NCBI RefSeq assembly: GCF_020537505.1
Contig: NZ_JAJBMO010000020.1
Span: 15,300 to 79,299 of the forward strand
Length of the DNA stretch: 64,000 nucleotides
Direction of reading: 5' to 3'
Source: Blautia glucerasea
Lineage (GTDB): Bacteria; Bacillota; Clostridia; Lachnospirales; Lachnospiraceae
Shown here piece by piece: positions 17,450 to 27,296 of this stretch. The first letter of the stretch is position 1. Each line of letters opens with the position of its first letter. Below the pieces are notes generated by a model, which saw only the letters and a list, made by a program, of their open reading frames with translations, searched no databases and was not told the origin of the DNA. Made by a program: the position numbers and the translations under genes.

Positions 17450-19867
17450 ATGAAATATGGATATTTTGATGATAAGAAACGAGAATATGTGATTACCAGA
17501 CCAGATACACCAGCGCCTTGGGTAAACTATCTGGGAGATCCTGAGTATGGTGCCATTGTGTCCAATAATGCAGGCGGATACAGCTTTGTAAAGTCTGGGG
17601 CTAACGGAAGAATTTTACGTTATGTTTTTAATCAGTTTGACGAGCCGGGAAGATATATTTATCTGAGGGACAATGAAACGAAAGATTTTTGGTCAGCGTC
17701 ATGGCAGCCTGTAGGAAAGGATCTTGAAAAATATAAAAGTGAATGTCACCACGGTACTGCTTATACCAGGATGATGGCAGATTACAGCGGTATTCATTCT
17801 GAGGTTAGGTATTATGTACCCCTGGGACAGTCTTATGAGGTGTGGAGCCTTTGTGTGGAGAACTGTTCTGATAAGGAAAGAGAAATTAATGTAACCGGAT
17901 ATGCGGAATTTACCAACAACAGCAACTATGAGCAGGATCAGGTAAATCTGCAGTATTCCCAGTATATTACCAAAACTGTTTTCAGAGGAAACCGTGTACG
18001 CCAGATGATCCATGCAAATCTGGATCGTCTTGATGAAGGGGAAAAGGTAGATAACAAAGATGTGACAAATCGGTTCCTGGGTCTGGCCGGCGTGCCAGTG
18101 GATTCCTGGTGCGGTGAAAAAGAAGCATTTCTGGGGAGATATCACGGTTATGGAAACCCGGTAGGAGTAATTGACGGCAAGCTTAATTGTGAGGGAAATT
18201 ATAATGAAAACAGCTGTGGTGCATTGACAGCAGTGTTAAAGCTTGCCCCGGGAGAAAAGAAAGAGATGGCTTTTCTTGTAGGTATGAAAAAGAATGACGA
18301 GGCAGAAGCGATTGTTGCGCGTTATGACCAAAATTGCCAGCAGGTTTGCGAAAGGGAGCTGGAAGAACTGATCAGTTACTGGCATGGACAGCTTTCACAT
18401 TTTCAGATAAAAACTCCAAGTAATGAATTTAATACCATGATCAACACATGGAACGCTTACAACTGTTTTATGACTTTTATCTGGTCCAGAGCAGCATCCT
18501 TTACTTACTGCGGTCTGCGCAATGGATATGGATACCGCGACACTGTGCAGGATATTCAGGGCGTGATCCATCTGGCACCTGAAATGGCAGCGGATAAGAT
18601 CCGTTTCATGTTGTCTGCCCAGGTAGATAATGGTGGTGGTCTGCCTCTTGTTAAATTCACCCATAATCCAGGACATGAGGATACGCCAGACGATGCTTCC
18701 TATGTACAGGAAACAGGGCATCCGGCATATCGCGCTGACGATGCTTTATGGCTTTTTCCAACTGTATATAAGTATGTGTCAGAGACAGGAAATGTAGATT
18801 TTATTGATGAGGTAATCCCATTTGCAAATAAAGATGAAGGAACAGTATATGAGCATCTGAAACGTGCGATCCAGTTCTCGATGGAACATCTTGGAAAACA
18901 TGGAATGCCGGCGGGACTTTATGCAGATTGGAACGACTGCCTGAGGCTTGGAAAAGATGGAGAATCTACTTTTGTAGCTTTGCAGTTTTATTATGCAATG
19001 ACCATTTTGAAGGAGTTTGCGGCTTACGAAAAAGATGAAGAATATATCTCATATCTGGAAAAAAGCCAGGAAGAGCTTGGGAAACTGATTGAAAAGCTTT
19101 GCTGGAATGAAGACCGGTTTATCCGCGGTTTTACAGAAGCAGGAGAAATAATCGGACAGCGTACAGATCCGGAAGCAAATATGTGGCTGAATCCCCAGAG
19201 CTGGGCTGTGATCAGTGGGCTTGCAACAAAGGAGCAGTCAGAACTGGCACTTGAGCAGGTTTATAAAAGACTGAATACAGAGTATGGTGCTATTCTCATG
19301 GATCCCCCATACCACGCACATGCTTTTGACGGTGCACTGGCTGTAATTTATAATGCAGGAACAAAAGAAAATGCAGGGATTTTTTCTCAGTCACAGGGAT
19401 GGATCATTCTGGCAGAAGCATTAATGGGACATGGAGAAAGAGCATTTGGCTACTTTATGGAAAATGCTCCGGCTGCACAGAATGATAAGGCGGAGATCCG
19501 CAGGCTTGAGCCATATTGCTATGGTCAGTTTACAGAGGGGAAAGCAAGTCCGAATTTTGGCCGTTCTCATGTACACTGGCTTACTGGAACTGCGTCTACT
19601 GTTATGGTAGGATGTGTGGAAGGTATTCTTGGAATGCGTCCTGATTTCTATGGTCTTCGTATCGCACCGTCCATACCGAAGGAATGGGATGGATTTGAAG
19701 TCGAAAAAGATTTCCGCGGCTGTCACCTGCACATTAAAGTGCAAAATCCGGGACATGCAGAGAGTGGATTTAAGAAACTTACTGTAAACGGTGAAGAGTT
19801 AAAAGATAATTATATCCCACAGGATAAGCTGACTGCTGAAACTGAGGTTGAATTGTATCTGTCGTAA
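17450..19867 (+). CDS. GH94 cellobiose phosphorylase
   Basis: 805 residues, about the usual length for cellobiose phosphorylase, which splits cellobiose with phosphate into glucose 1-phosphate and glucose in the cytoplasm. The N-terminal beta-sandwich opens MKYGYFDDKKREYVITRPDTP, typical of the family. The catalytic Asp lies in YADWNDC near residue 492. GYRDTVQDIQG and the C-terminal domain end IPKEWDGFEVEKDFRG also match. No signal peptide. A strong SD (AGGAGG) sits upstream. It is followed by a second GH94 gene and by a sugar ABC system, so imported beta-linked oligosaccharides are the likely substrates. Confidence 0.92.
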   Translation: MKYGYFDDKKREYVITRPDTPAPWVNYLGDPEYGAIVSNNAGGYSFVKSGANGRILRYVFNQFDEPGRYIYLRDNETKDFWSASWQPVGKDLEKYKSECHHGTAYTRMMADYSGIHSEVRYYVPLGQSYEVWSLCVENCSDKEREINVTGYAEFTNNSNYEQDQVNLQYSQYITKTVFRGNRVRQMIHANLDRLDEGEKVDNKDVTNRFLGLAGVPVDSWCGEKEAFLGRYHGYGNPVGVIDGKLNCEGNYNENSCGALTAVLKLAPGEKKEMAFLVGMKKNDEAEAIVARYDQNCQQVCERELEELISYWHGQLSHFQIKTPSNEFNTMINTWNAYNCFMTFIWSRAASFTYCGLRNGYGYRDTVQDIQGVIHLAPEMAADKIRFMLSAQVDNGGGLPLVKFTHNPGHEDTPDDASYVQETGHPAYRADDALWLFPTVYKYVSETGNVDFIDEVIPFANKDEGTVYEHLKRAIQFSMEHLGKHGMPAGLYADWNDCLRLGKDGESTFVALQFYYAMTILKEFAAYEKDEEYISYLEKSQEELGKLIEKLCWNEDRFIRGFTEAGEIIGQRTDPEANMWLNPQSWAVISGLATKEQSELALEQVYKRLNTEYGAILMDPPYHAHAFDGALAVIYNAGTKENAGIFSQSQGWIILAEALMGHGERAFGYFMENAPAAQNDKAEIRRLEPYCYGQFTEGKASPNFGRSHVHWLTGTASTVMVGCVEGILGMRPDFYGLRIAPSIPKEWDGFEVEKDFRGCHLHIKVQNPGHAESGFKKLTVNGEELKDNYIPQDKLTAETEVELYLS

Positions 19868-19917
19868 AAATTTAGTAGGCCTGGTGGGTGGACGCAGGCA
19901 GAAAGCGAGAAACATTG

Positions 19918-22761
19918 ATGAAACATATAGAATTTCAGGATAAAAACGGAAGCTTTATTATACATGATCCGGAAAATTATAGCGGTCTGTATCTGCCTAT
20001 GGCGGGAGAAAAAGGACTGAAATCCAGTATCACCCCTAATCTGGGAGGTGACAGCAAAACGGATCAGAATCATTTCCTTCTTGAGCCTGTAAGTATTGAA
20101 AACCTGCATAACAACCGAAATACCAGAAATTTCTGGTGTCAGGTATATAAAAGCACAGAAGCAGGTGATACTGCTCTGTCTGGAGCAGATCCGAAGCTTC
20201 TGGGCTGTTGGTCTGTCTGTGGAAATTCTGCAGAACAGGAATTTCAGAAATTTACAGATAAGCAGGACGAAAGCACACTGGAAGCTGGTTTTATGTGGCA
20301 GAAGATTTCCCGAAAATCACAAAAATATGGTCTTCAGGCAGAAGTAACATCTTTTGTTACAATTTCTGGGGACATGGAAGTAGAATATGTGGAAATCACA
20401 AATATTTCCGAAAAAAAAGTGGAAATTGTGCCAACAGGTGCAATTCCGGTATATGGAAGAAGTGCAGATAATCTTCGAGATCACCGCCATGTTACCTCCC
20501 TTCTCCACCGAATTCGGACCACCGATTATGGTGTGGAAGTAACCCCGGTTTTGTCCTTTGACGAGCGGGGACATCAGAAAAATAATACTACATATTTTGT
20601 ATACGGTTCAGATGAAAACGGAGAGAAGCCGGAGTCATTTTATCCTACGGTGGAGGAGTTTATAGGAGAAGGCGGAACCTTTCTGAATCCAGAGGCAGTA
20701 AGAATTAATAAGCCCGGAAAACCCTCTGGAACAGAACTTCAGGGAAAAGAGGCTGTTGGAGGCATCCGATTCAGCCGGAAAACACTGAAACCAAGGGAAA
20801 CAGCTGGTTATATTTTACTATGTGGGATTGCAGATGCCGGTGAGCAGCAGTTCCCAAGAAAGGAGAATACAGATAAAAAGGCAATAGATCCGGCAAAAGC
20901 TTCTAAATGGATAGAGTCGTTGACTTCTGGCTGCAGGACCCGCTCCCAGGTACGGAATATGCTGGAAGAAGTAAAAGAACACTGGATTCGGAAGGTTAAT
21001 GTAGCGTTTGAAACTGGAAGCGAAGATGCGGATAATTATCTGAAATGGATCTGTTTCCAGCCAATCCTCAGAAGAATTTATGGATGTTCTTTTCTCCCCT
21101 ATCATGATTATGGAAAAGGGGGACGCGGCTGGCGCGATTTATGGCAGGATTGCCTTGCCTTGTTGATCATGGAGCCATCTGAGGTAAGACAGATGATCAT
21201 TGATAATTATGGAGGTGTTCGTATTGATGGAACAAATGCCACAATTATAGGAAGTGGTCAGGGAGAATTTATTGCAGACAGGAATAATATTACCCGTGTA
21301 TGGATGGATCATAGCTTTTGGCCGTTTGTAACTACGAAGCTTTATTTGGATCAGACCGGGGATCTTGATGTTTTATTTGAGAAGATTCCATATTTTAAGG
21401 ATCTTCAGTCAAAACGCGGAACAGCTCATGATGAAGAATGGAACAGCAGTTATGGTAATTTACAGAAAACAGATGCTAATGAAATATATCATGGAACTGT
21501 TCTGGAACATATTCTTCTTCAAAATCTGTGCGCATTTTTTGATGTGGGAGATCATAATGAAATGCGTCTGCATGGAGCAGACTGGAATGATGCCCTGGAC
21601 ATGGCCTGGGAAAAAGGTGAGAGTGTGGCCTTTACCTGTGCTTATGCTGGAAATTTGAAGGATATCGCTTATGTGCTTAGAGAAATAGAGCGCGTTCAGG
21701 GAATTAACAGGATTGAGCTTGCAGAAGAAATGGAATGTCTGTTTGCCTGTGGAAAACAGTTATATGAAAGCCCTGAGGAAAAACAGAAGGTTTTGAAGCA
21801 ATATACTGATTTGAGTGCCCATAATCTCAGTGGAAATAAAGCAGTGCTTTCTCTGGAAATGGTATGCAGCAATCTGGAAGAAAAAGCAGACTGGCTCGTG
21901 GAAAATATTCGGAAAAATGAATGGATCCAGGATGGGGATAAAGGCTGGTTTAATGGATATTATGATAATCATGGAAGAAAAGTAGAATATAGCGCGGTTT
22001 CAGATGAAACCGACAATAAAGCCGGTGCAGAGTGTAACACCCGAATGATGCTTACCGGACAGGTGTTTGCCGTCATGAGCGGTACCGCTACAGAGGAACA
22101 GATCCAGGCAATCTGCAGAAGTGCAGATGCATATCTGTATGACAGGAAAGCCGGTGGCTACCGCCTGAATACAGATTTCAAGGAGGAAAAATTTGACCTG
22201 GGAAGAATGTTTGGATTTGCATATGGAGAAAAGGAAAATGGTGCCGTCTTTTCCCATATGGCAGTTATGTATGCCAATGCATTGTACAAAACCGGTCACG
22301 CCAAAGAAGGATACAAAGTTCTTCAGACTCTGCTTGATACTGCAATGGATTTTGAACGCAGCAAAATGTACCCGGGAATCCCGGAATATTTCGATAATCA
22401 GGGAAGAGGCTTATACGCATATCTGACCGGAGCTGCAAGCTGGTATATGCTGACCATGATAACAGAAGTTTTTGGAGTAAAAGGCCAGCTGGGCGATATG
22501 GTGATAGCACCTGCACTTATGCCTGAGCAGTACGATCAGGAAGGAAAAGCTTCCTTGAAAATAGAATTTGCCGGAAGGAAATTTTCTATTCACATTTTTA
22601 ACAGGGAGAAAAAAGAATGGAATAAAGTGCAGATAAAAGAAGCCTTTTGTGATGGTACTTTGCTGTCGGCAGAAGGCGGCAGGCAGGCTCGCCTGAAGCG
22701 CTCTGAAATAGAAAAACTGACTTTGGAAAAAGTACATGAAATTAATATTATTTTGAACTAA
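19918..22761 (+). CDS. GH94 glycoside phosphorylase, larger type
   Basis: 947 residues. The family catalytic Asp is in GADWNDALD near 554, and phosphate/sugar-site text GYGxKGGRGWRDLWQD-like (KGGRGWRDLWQD near 400) is clear. The extra length and the GSGQGEFIADRNNITRVWMDHSF region set it apart from cellobiose phosphorylase and recall the laminaribiose or oligoglucan branches of GH94; the exact linkage cannot be read. ATG 19918 is chosen over the in-frame GTG 19888; neither has a strong SD, so the start is uncertain. It lies 50 bases after the first GH94 gene and is probably co-transcribed. Confidence 0.85.
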   Translation: MKHIEFQDKNGSFIIHDPENYSGLYLPMAGEKGLKSSITPNLGGDSKTDQNHFLLEPVSIENLHNNRNTRNFWCQVYKSTEAGDTALSGADPKLLGCWSVCGNSAEQEFQKFTDKQDESTLEAGFMWQKISRKSQKYGLQAEVTSFVTISGDMEVEYVEITNISEKKVEIVPTGAIPVYGRSADNLRDHRHVTSLLHRIRTTDYGVEVTPVLSFDERGHQKNNTTYFVYGSDENGEKPESFYPTVEEFIGEGGTFLNPEAVRINKPGKPSGTELQGKEAVGGIRFSRKTLKPRETAGYILLCGIADAGEQQFPRKENTDKKAIDPAKASKWIESLTSGCRTRSQVRNMLEEVKEHWIRKVNVAFETGSEDADNYLKWICFQPILRRIYGCSFLPYHDYGKGGRGWRDLWQDCLALLIMEPSEVRQMIIDNYGGVRIDGTNATIIGSGQGEFIADRNNITRVWMDHSFWPFVTTKLYLDQTGDLDVLFEKIPYFKDLQSKRGTAHDEEWNSSYGNLQKTDANEIYHGTVLEHILLQNLCAFFDVGDHNEMRLHGADWNDALDMAWEKGESVAFTCAYAGNLKDIAYVLREIERVQGINRIELAEEMECLFACGKQLYESPEEKQKVLKQYTDLSAHNLSGNKAVLSLEMVCSNLEEKADWLVENIRKNEWIQDGDKGWFNGYYDNHGRKVEYSAVSDETDNKAGAECNTRMMLTGQVFAVMSGTATEEQIQAICRSADAYLYDRKAGGYRLNTDFKEEKFDLGRMFGFAYGEKENGAVFSHMAVMYANALYKTGHAKEGYKVLQTLLDTAMDFERSKMYPGIPEYFDNQGRGLYAYLTGAASWYMLTMITEVFGVKGQLGDMVIAPALMPEQYDQEGKASLKIEFAGRKFSIHIFNREKKEWNKVQIKEAFCDGTLLSAEGGRQARLKRSEIEKLTLEKVHEINIILN

Positions 22762-22784
22762 TCTGGATAAAGAATTAGAAAAAT

Positions 22785-22846
22785 GACCAGATATTCAGGA
22801 ATAACAATGCATAAATAAAGGTTATTCCTGAATATCCGGTCTTTTT
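22785..22846 (+). terminator. Terminator after the GH94 pair
   Basis: A 21-bp stem (GACCAGATATTCAGGAATAA at 22785 with its partner ending CCGGTC at 22841, few mismatches) is followed by TTTTTA. Confidence 0.9.
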
Positions 22847-22886
22847 ATGTAAGGCGGAGAATTATGCATTGCAGGAGCCTTACGTG

Positions 22887-23052
22887 CTAGAGCCTGTTTG
22901 AAAAATCATTCCCGCAATCTGCACGCCCCACTTTGCGGTATATTTTGCCCGAATTCAGTTGCCGTAGCCCGCTACGGCGCCTTCATCCGGACAAAATCTC
23001 CCACAAATTGTGACGCACATCTTGCAGAAAGCCTTTTTCAAACACGCTCTAG
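22887..23052. repeat. MITE-like repeat, 166 bp, full copy
   Basis: The ends are CTAGAGCCTGTTTGAAAAA (22887) and TTTTTCAAACACGCTCTAG (ending 23052), inverted repeats of 19 bases with one difference. The interior has CATTCCCGCAATCT, a GTAGCCCGCTACGG foldback and no ORF. Related pieces occur at 51600-51648 and 61821-61850. It fills the gap between the GH94 terminator and the AraC gene. Confidence 0.85.
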
Positions 23053-23058
23053 GTCAGC

Positions 23059-23799
23059 TTACCACATGGATTTATAATACCTATCCCTGTATTTTTTTGG
23101 AGTCAGACCAGTGAAATTCTCGAATACCTGAATAAAGTGACTCTGGGAAGAGAAGGATAGGTAATTGGCGATGTCAACTACTGCTTTGTCCGAGTAGCGA
23201 AGAAGATGTGTGGCTTTTTCTATTTTTTTCTCCCTTATGTAGTCACTGATGGAAATTCCAAGATTTTGTTTGAATACCCTGGATAGATAATTCTGGGAAA
23301 GACCGGTGTGGCAGGCAAGGTCTTCTATGGTGATACGGTCCTTTATATGAGCATAGATGTAATCAATGCACTGCATAACTGGCTTGGAAAGTACGGATGA
23401 TTTTTTTTGCAGGATCATTTTTCCGGTAAAATCCTTTGCCATAGTGTGGTGAAGGTCTGCAATCTGTCGCAGGGAAGTGCAGGAATCCATTTTTAAAATG
23501 TAAAAGTCACTAAGCCGGTAGGCCTGCTCTGCCTCCATTCCTCCGTCAATGCAATATCTGGTAAGCATCGCAGCTGTAACCACAAAGTGGTATTTCAGAT
23601 TCGTGACAGGGTTTCTGGAAAGGACTCCGGTTCCCTCCAGATTCGTAAAAGAATCTGCATTACAGTTCTGTATGACAGTTTCCATATCTCCGGTTTTTAC
23701 TGCCGTATAAAAGGAATATTCAACAGAAGGCGGCCTGTGCTTGGATTCAGTTTCGTTTTCTTCAAATTCTGTGTTGTACCAGTCTTTTGATATTGCCAT
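23059..23799 (-). CDS. AraC-family transcriptional regulator
   Basis: 246 residues. The C-terminal 100 hold two helix-turn-helix units (ITIEDLACHTGLSQNYLSRVFKQ and VVDIANYLSFSSQSHFIQVFE) and the family signature ending FTGLTPKKYRDRY. The N-terminal 140 resemble the sensor region of AraC proteins from Lachnospiraceae, without a recognised ligand. ATG 23799 is chosen because GGAGGGG lies 6 bases upstream; ten extra codons in the longer frame lack an SD. It is divergent from the sugar-binding protein gene and probably regulates the sugar transporter and GH3/GH94 genes. Confidence 0.92.
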   Translation of the reverse strand: MAISKDWYNTEFEENETESKHRPPSVEYSFYTAVKTGDMETVIQNCNADSFTNLEGTGVLSRNPVTNLKYHFVVTAAMLTRYCIDGGMEAEQAYRLSDFYILKMDSCTSLRQIADLHHTMAKDFTGKMILQKKSSVLSKPVMQCIDYIYAHIKDRITIEDLACHTGLSQNYLSRVFKQNLGISISDYIREKKIEKATHLLRYSDKAVVDIANYLSFSSQSHFIQVFENFTGLTPKKYRDRYYKSMW

Positions 23800-23850
23800 G
23801 TAATCCCCTCCAAAACAAAAATGTGTCATTTTTTATATTATGACATGAAT

Positions 23851-23880
23851 CTGATATTTTGTTAAGAGAAATAATATAAT
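23851..23880 (+). promoter_or_regulatory. Promoter of the sugar ABC operon
   Basis: CTGATA (23851), an 18-base spacer and a consensus TATAAT (23875-23880). The poor -35 box with a perfect -10 box fits activation by the divergently encoded AraC protein. The region between the two genes is AT-rich. Confidence 0.5.
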
Positions 23881-23960
23881 GTCAAAAATAAAAATGGTAT
23901 ATTTATTGCACCAAAGAGATACAGCATTAAGAAAATGCTCAAAAAAGGAGGATCTTTTAT

Positions 23961-25328
23961 ATGAAGAAGAGAGCAGTATCTATGTTACTTACAGCTGTTA
24001 TGGCAGTTACCGGTATGGCTGCAACAGCAACCGTAGCACATGCAGAAGGAGAAGAGGGAAAGGTTATTAACATCTATTCCTGGAACGATGAGTTCCGTAC
24101 ACGTCTGGAGGCTATTTATCCAGAAGTTGAGTCCACTTCCAGCGATGGAACTGTTACAACCTTAAAAGACGGAACTGAGATCCATTGGATCATCAACCCA
24201 AACCAGGATGGTGTTTACCAGCAGAAGCTTGATGAGGCGCTTCTGAATCAGGCTGATGCATCTGATGATGATAAAGTAGATATTTTCTTAACTGAGACCG
24301 ATTATGTTTTCAAATATACAGACAAAGATGCAGATGTAGCAATGCCGCTTACAGATCTTGGAATTGACCCGGATACAGATCTTGCAGATCAGTACGATTT
24401 CACAAGAACAACTGCTTCTGACTCTGACGGAGTACAGAGAGGTTCTACATGGCAGTGCTGCCCAGGAACCCTGGTATACCGTCGTGATATTGCAAAAGAA
24501 GTTTTTGGAACAGATGATCCGGCAGAAGTAGGCGAGAAAGTAAAAGACTGGGATACAATGAAAGAGACTGCTGCTCAACTGAAGGAGAAAGGTTACTACA
24601 CATTTGCTTCTTATGCAGATACCTTCCGTTTATATGGAAACAGCATCACACAGTCCTGGGTACAGCCTGGTGAGACAACCATTACAGTTGACCAGAAGAT
24701 TATGGATTGGGTAAATGATTCAAAAGAGTGGCTGGATGCAGGTTTCCTTAACCCGACTGTAAAAGGACAGTGGAACGATGACTGGAACAAAGCTATGGGC
24801 TCTCAGTCAAAAGTATTTGCATTTCTGTTCCCGGCATGGGGAATCGACTTTACATTAAGTCCAAACTGGGATGGCGATGCAGGTTCATGGGCAGTTACAA
24901 ATCCTCCACAGGAATACAATTGGGGCGGTTCTTACATTCATGCAGCAACAGGTACTGATAATCCAGAGCATGCAAAAGACATTATCCTTGCTATGACTGC
25001 AGACAAAGACAACCTGTTAAAGATTTCTAAGGATTATTCAGATTTCACAAATACAAAGAGTGGTATGGCAGAGGCTGCTACAGATGATGCAAACTTCTCT
25101 TCTGAGTTCCTTGGCGGACAGAATCCATTTACATATTTCGCACCTGTTGCAGAGAACATTAAGATTGCTCCGCTTTCTGCCTATGACCAGGGATGCGTAG
25201 AACTGATCCAGAATTCCTTCAGTGATTATTTCCAGGGAAATGTTGACTTTGATAAAGCAAAAGCAAACTTCGAGACTGCTATTAAAGAGCGTTATCCTGA
25301 GATCTCTGAGGTTAAATGGCCGGAATAA
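23961..25328 (+). CDS. Sugar ABC transporter substrate-binding protein
   Basis: 455 residues, family 1 extracellular solute-binding protein. The first 28 residues are a signal peptide (MKKRAVSMLLTAVMAVTGMA...VAHA) ending in an AHA-type signal peptidase I site. No lipobox cysteine is present, which is unusual for a Gram-positive binding protein. The mature part carries repeated Trp-rich stretches (SWNDEF, NQDGVYQQKLDEAL) typical of oligosaccharide binders. It is followed by two permeases and a beta-glucosidase, so a beta-gluco-oligosaccharide is the likely ligand. No ATPase gene is in the cluster; a shared MsmK-type ATPase elsewhere is presumably used. Confidence 0.9.
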   Translation: MKKRAVSMLLTAVMAVTGMAATATVAHAEGEEGKVINIYSWNDEFRTRLEAIYPEVESTSSDGTVTTLKDGTEIHWIINPNQDGVYQQKLDEALLNQADASDDDKVDIFLTETDYVFKYTDKDADVAMPLTDLGIDPDTDLADQYDFTRTTASDSDGVQRGSTWQCCPGTLVYRRDIAKEVFGTDDPAEVGEKVKDWDTMKETAAQLKEKGYYTFASYADTFRLYGNSITQSWVQPGETTITVDQKIMDWVNDSKEWLDAGFLNPTVKGQWNDDWNKAMGSQSKVFAFLFPAWGIDFTLSPNWDGDAGSWAVTNPPQEYNWGGSYIHAATGTDNPEHAKDIILAMTADKDNLLKISKDYSDFTNTKSGMAEAATDDANFSSEFLGGQNPFTYFAPVAENIKIAPLSAYDQGCVELIQNSFSDYFQGNVDFDKAKANFETAIKERYPEISEVKWPE

Positions 25329-25427
25329 TGTAGATAGTTCTGAGGATTTTGTTTGCAAAAACATCTTGCAGAATACTATTAAAAAAATAATGTCCATGTG
25401 ACATTTGAAAATTGGTATAAGGAACGT

Positions 25428-25458
25428 GGAGAGGATCCTGTAGCATAGGATTCTCTCC
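25428..25458 (+). other. mRNA hairpin between binding-protein and permease genes
   Basis: GGAGAGGATCCT-GTAGCAT-AGGATTCTCTCC forms a 12-bp stem with one G-U pair and has no T-run. Such hairpins after binding-protein genes usually protect the upstream mRNA, raising the ratio of binding protein to permease. Confidence 0.7.
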
Positions 25459-25491
25459 TGTTCTGTAAGATGTGTGTAAAGGAGAACTGTT

Positions 25492-26454
25492 ATGAAGAAA
25501 AACAAGAAAAGCATTAATTATGGAAAATGGGGCTACCTGTTTATCCTTCCTTTTTTTATAATCTATTTGATTTTTTCTTTGATTCCATTGGTTGATACGG
25601 TCCGTTACAGCTTTTTTGAATATTTCCGTTCTGGAATTAAAGAAATCGGACCCAATTTTATTGGAATGGCAAATTACATCAGTCTGCTGAAATCCGATAT
25701 GTTTAAATATGGAGCAAACACATTGATTCTGTGGCTGATCGGATTTGTGCCGCAGATTGTGGTTGCGTTAGTTCTGGCAGCCTGGTTTACAGATGCCCGT
25801 TTGAAAATAAGAGGAAAACAGTTTTTTAAAGTGGTAATATATCTGCCGAACCTGATTATGGCATCTGCATTTGCACTTTTATTTTTTACTATGTTTTCTA
25901 CAAACGGACCAATAAATTCTATTCTGATGTCTCTTGGATGGATTAAAGACCCTATTGATTTTATGGGATCTGTAGTTGGAACAAGATCATTAATTGGCTT
26001 TATGAACTTCCTTATGTGGTTTGGAAATACAACGATTATGCTGATGGCGGCTGTTATGGGTATCAGTATGGATATTTTTGAGGCTTCTGACCTGGATGGC
26101 TGCAATAGTATTCAACGTTTCTATTATATTACATTGCCGCTGATCAGACCGATTCTTGCATATACATTGATCACATCTATAATTGGTGGTCTTCAGATGT
26201 TTGATGTACCACAGATCCTGACAAATGGACAGGGTAATCCAGATAGAACGTCTATGACGCTGATCATGTTCCTGAACAGTCATCTGAAGAGTAAGAACTA
26301 TGGTATGGCTGGTGCATTATCTGTTTACCTGTTTATTATCAGTGGTATTTTATGCTTCATCGTATATCGCATGACCAATGATAATGATCCGGATGGTTCC
26401 AAAAAGGCTGCAAAAAAACGTGCTAAGGAAGAAAGGAGAAGATTAAGAAGATGA
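25492..26454 (+). CDS. Sugar ABC transporter permease (MalF type)
   Basis: 320 residues with six or so membrane helices, starting YLFILPFFIIYLIFSLIPLVDTVRYSF as in MalF/UgpA permeases. The EAA loop EASDLDGCNSIQRFYYITLPLIRP (about residues 200-223) is the ATPase contact. It overlaps the next permease by four bases. It forms the import channel together with that protein. Confidence 0.94.
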   Translation: MKKNKKSINYGKWGYLFILPFFIIYLIFSLIPLVDTVRYSFFEYFRSGIKEIGPNFIGMANYISLLKSDMFKYGANTLILWLIGFVPQIVVALVLAAWFTDARLKIRGKQFFKVVIYLPNLIMASAFALLFFTMFSTNGPINSILMSLGWIKDPIDFMGSVVGTRSLIGFMNFLMWFGNTTIMLMAAVMGISMDIFEASDLDGCNSIQRFYYITLPLIRPILAYTLITSIIGGLQMFDVPQILTNGQGNPDRTSMTLIMFLNSHLKSKNYGMAGALSVYLFIISGILCFIVYRMTNDNDPDGSKKAAKKRAKEERRRLRR

Positions 26455-27296
26455 AGAAGAAAGCAGGAAGCCAATTCAGAACAGTTTTCGCACATATCGT
26501 ACTGATTCTTCTGTCTTTTATGTGCCTGTTCTTCTTTTACGTATTGATAATTAATGCAACCAGATCTCATGGGGATCTGCAGAAAGGTTTCTCAGCACTT
26601 CCAGGAAAATATTTCCTTGAGAATCTGAAAAACGTGGCAAACGACGGAAGCTTTCCAATGTTTCGGGGAATTTTGAACAGTGTGATCGTATCTTCCTGTA
26701 GTGCCGCACTTTGTACATATTTTTCATCCCTTACGGCATATGGTCTTTATGCTTATGAGTTTAAGGCAAGAAAGGTTGCTTTTACATTTATCATGGCAAT
26801 TCTTGTAATGCCAACGCAGGTTACTGCAATGGGATTCCTTCGTCTGGTTACGAAGATGGGATTATATGATTCCCTTCTGCCGCTGATCATTCCCTCCATT
26901 GCATCTCCAGCTGTATTTTATTTTATGTACAGTTATCTGCAGTCGTCTCTGCCGCTTTCTCTTGTGGAGGCTGCCAGAATCGATGGTTCCGGAGAATTCC
27001 ATACCTTTAATCGCATTGTGATTCCAATTATGAAGCCTGCAATTGCAGTTCAGGCGATTTTTACATTTGTTGGTTCCTGGAACAACTACTTTGTACCGGC
27101 CCTGATCATCCAGTCCAAGAGTAAAATGACGGTGCCGATTCTGATCGCTACTCTTCGTGGTGCTGATTATATGAATTTTGATATGGGTAAAATTTACATG
27201 ATGATCACAGTTGCGATCGTGCCGATCATTGTTGTGTACCTGCTTCTTTCCAAGTATATTATTGCAGGTGTTACCCTTGGTGGTGTCAAAGAGTAA
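26451..27296 (+). CDS. Sugar ABC transporter permease (MalG type)
   Basis: 281 residues, the partner permease. The EAA loop is EAARIDGSGEFHTFNRIVIPIMKP (about residues 177-200) and the C-terminal end YIIAGVTLGGVKE is typical of MalG/UgpE. ATG overlaps the preceding stop, and its own stop overlaps the GH3 start (TAATG), so all three are translationally coupled. Confidence 0.94.
   Translation: MKKKAGSQFRTVFAHIVLILLSFMCLFFFYVLIINATRSHGDLQKGFSALPGKYFLENLKNVANDGSFPMFRGILNSVIVSSCSAALCTYFSSLTAYGLYAYEFKARKVAFTFIMAILVMPTQVTAMGFLRLVTKMGLYDSLLPLIIPSIASPAVFYFMYSYLQSSLPLSLVEAARIDGSGEFHTFNRIVIPIMKPAIAVQAIFTFVGSWNNYFVPALIIQSKSKMTVPILIATLRGADYMNFDMGKIYMMITVAIVPIIVVYLLLSKYIIAGVTLGGVKE

Noticed and set aside
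22887..23052. Rho-independent terminator reading of the CTAGAGC element
   Set aside because: Its ends can pair but are 130 bases apart, and the GH94 operon already has a better terminator at 22785; the shared ends elsewhere point to a repeat element.
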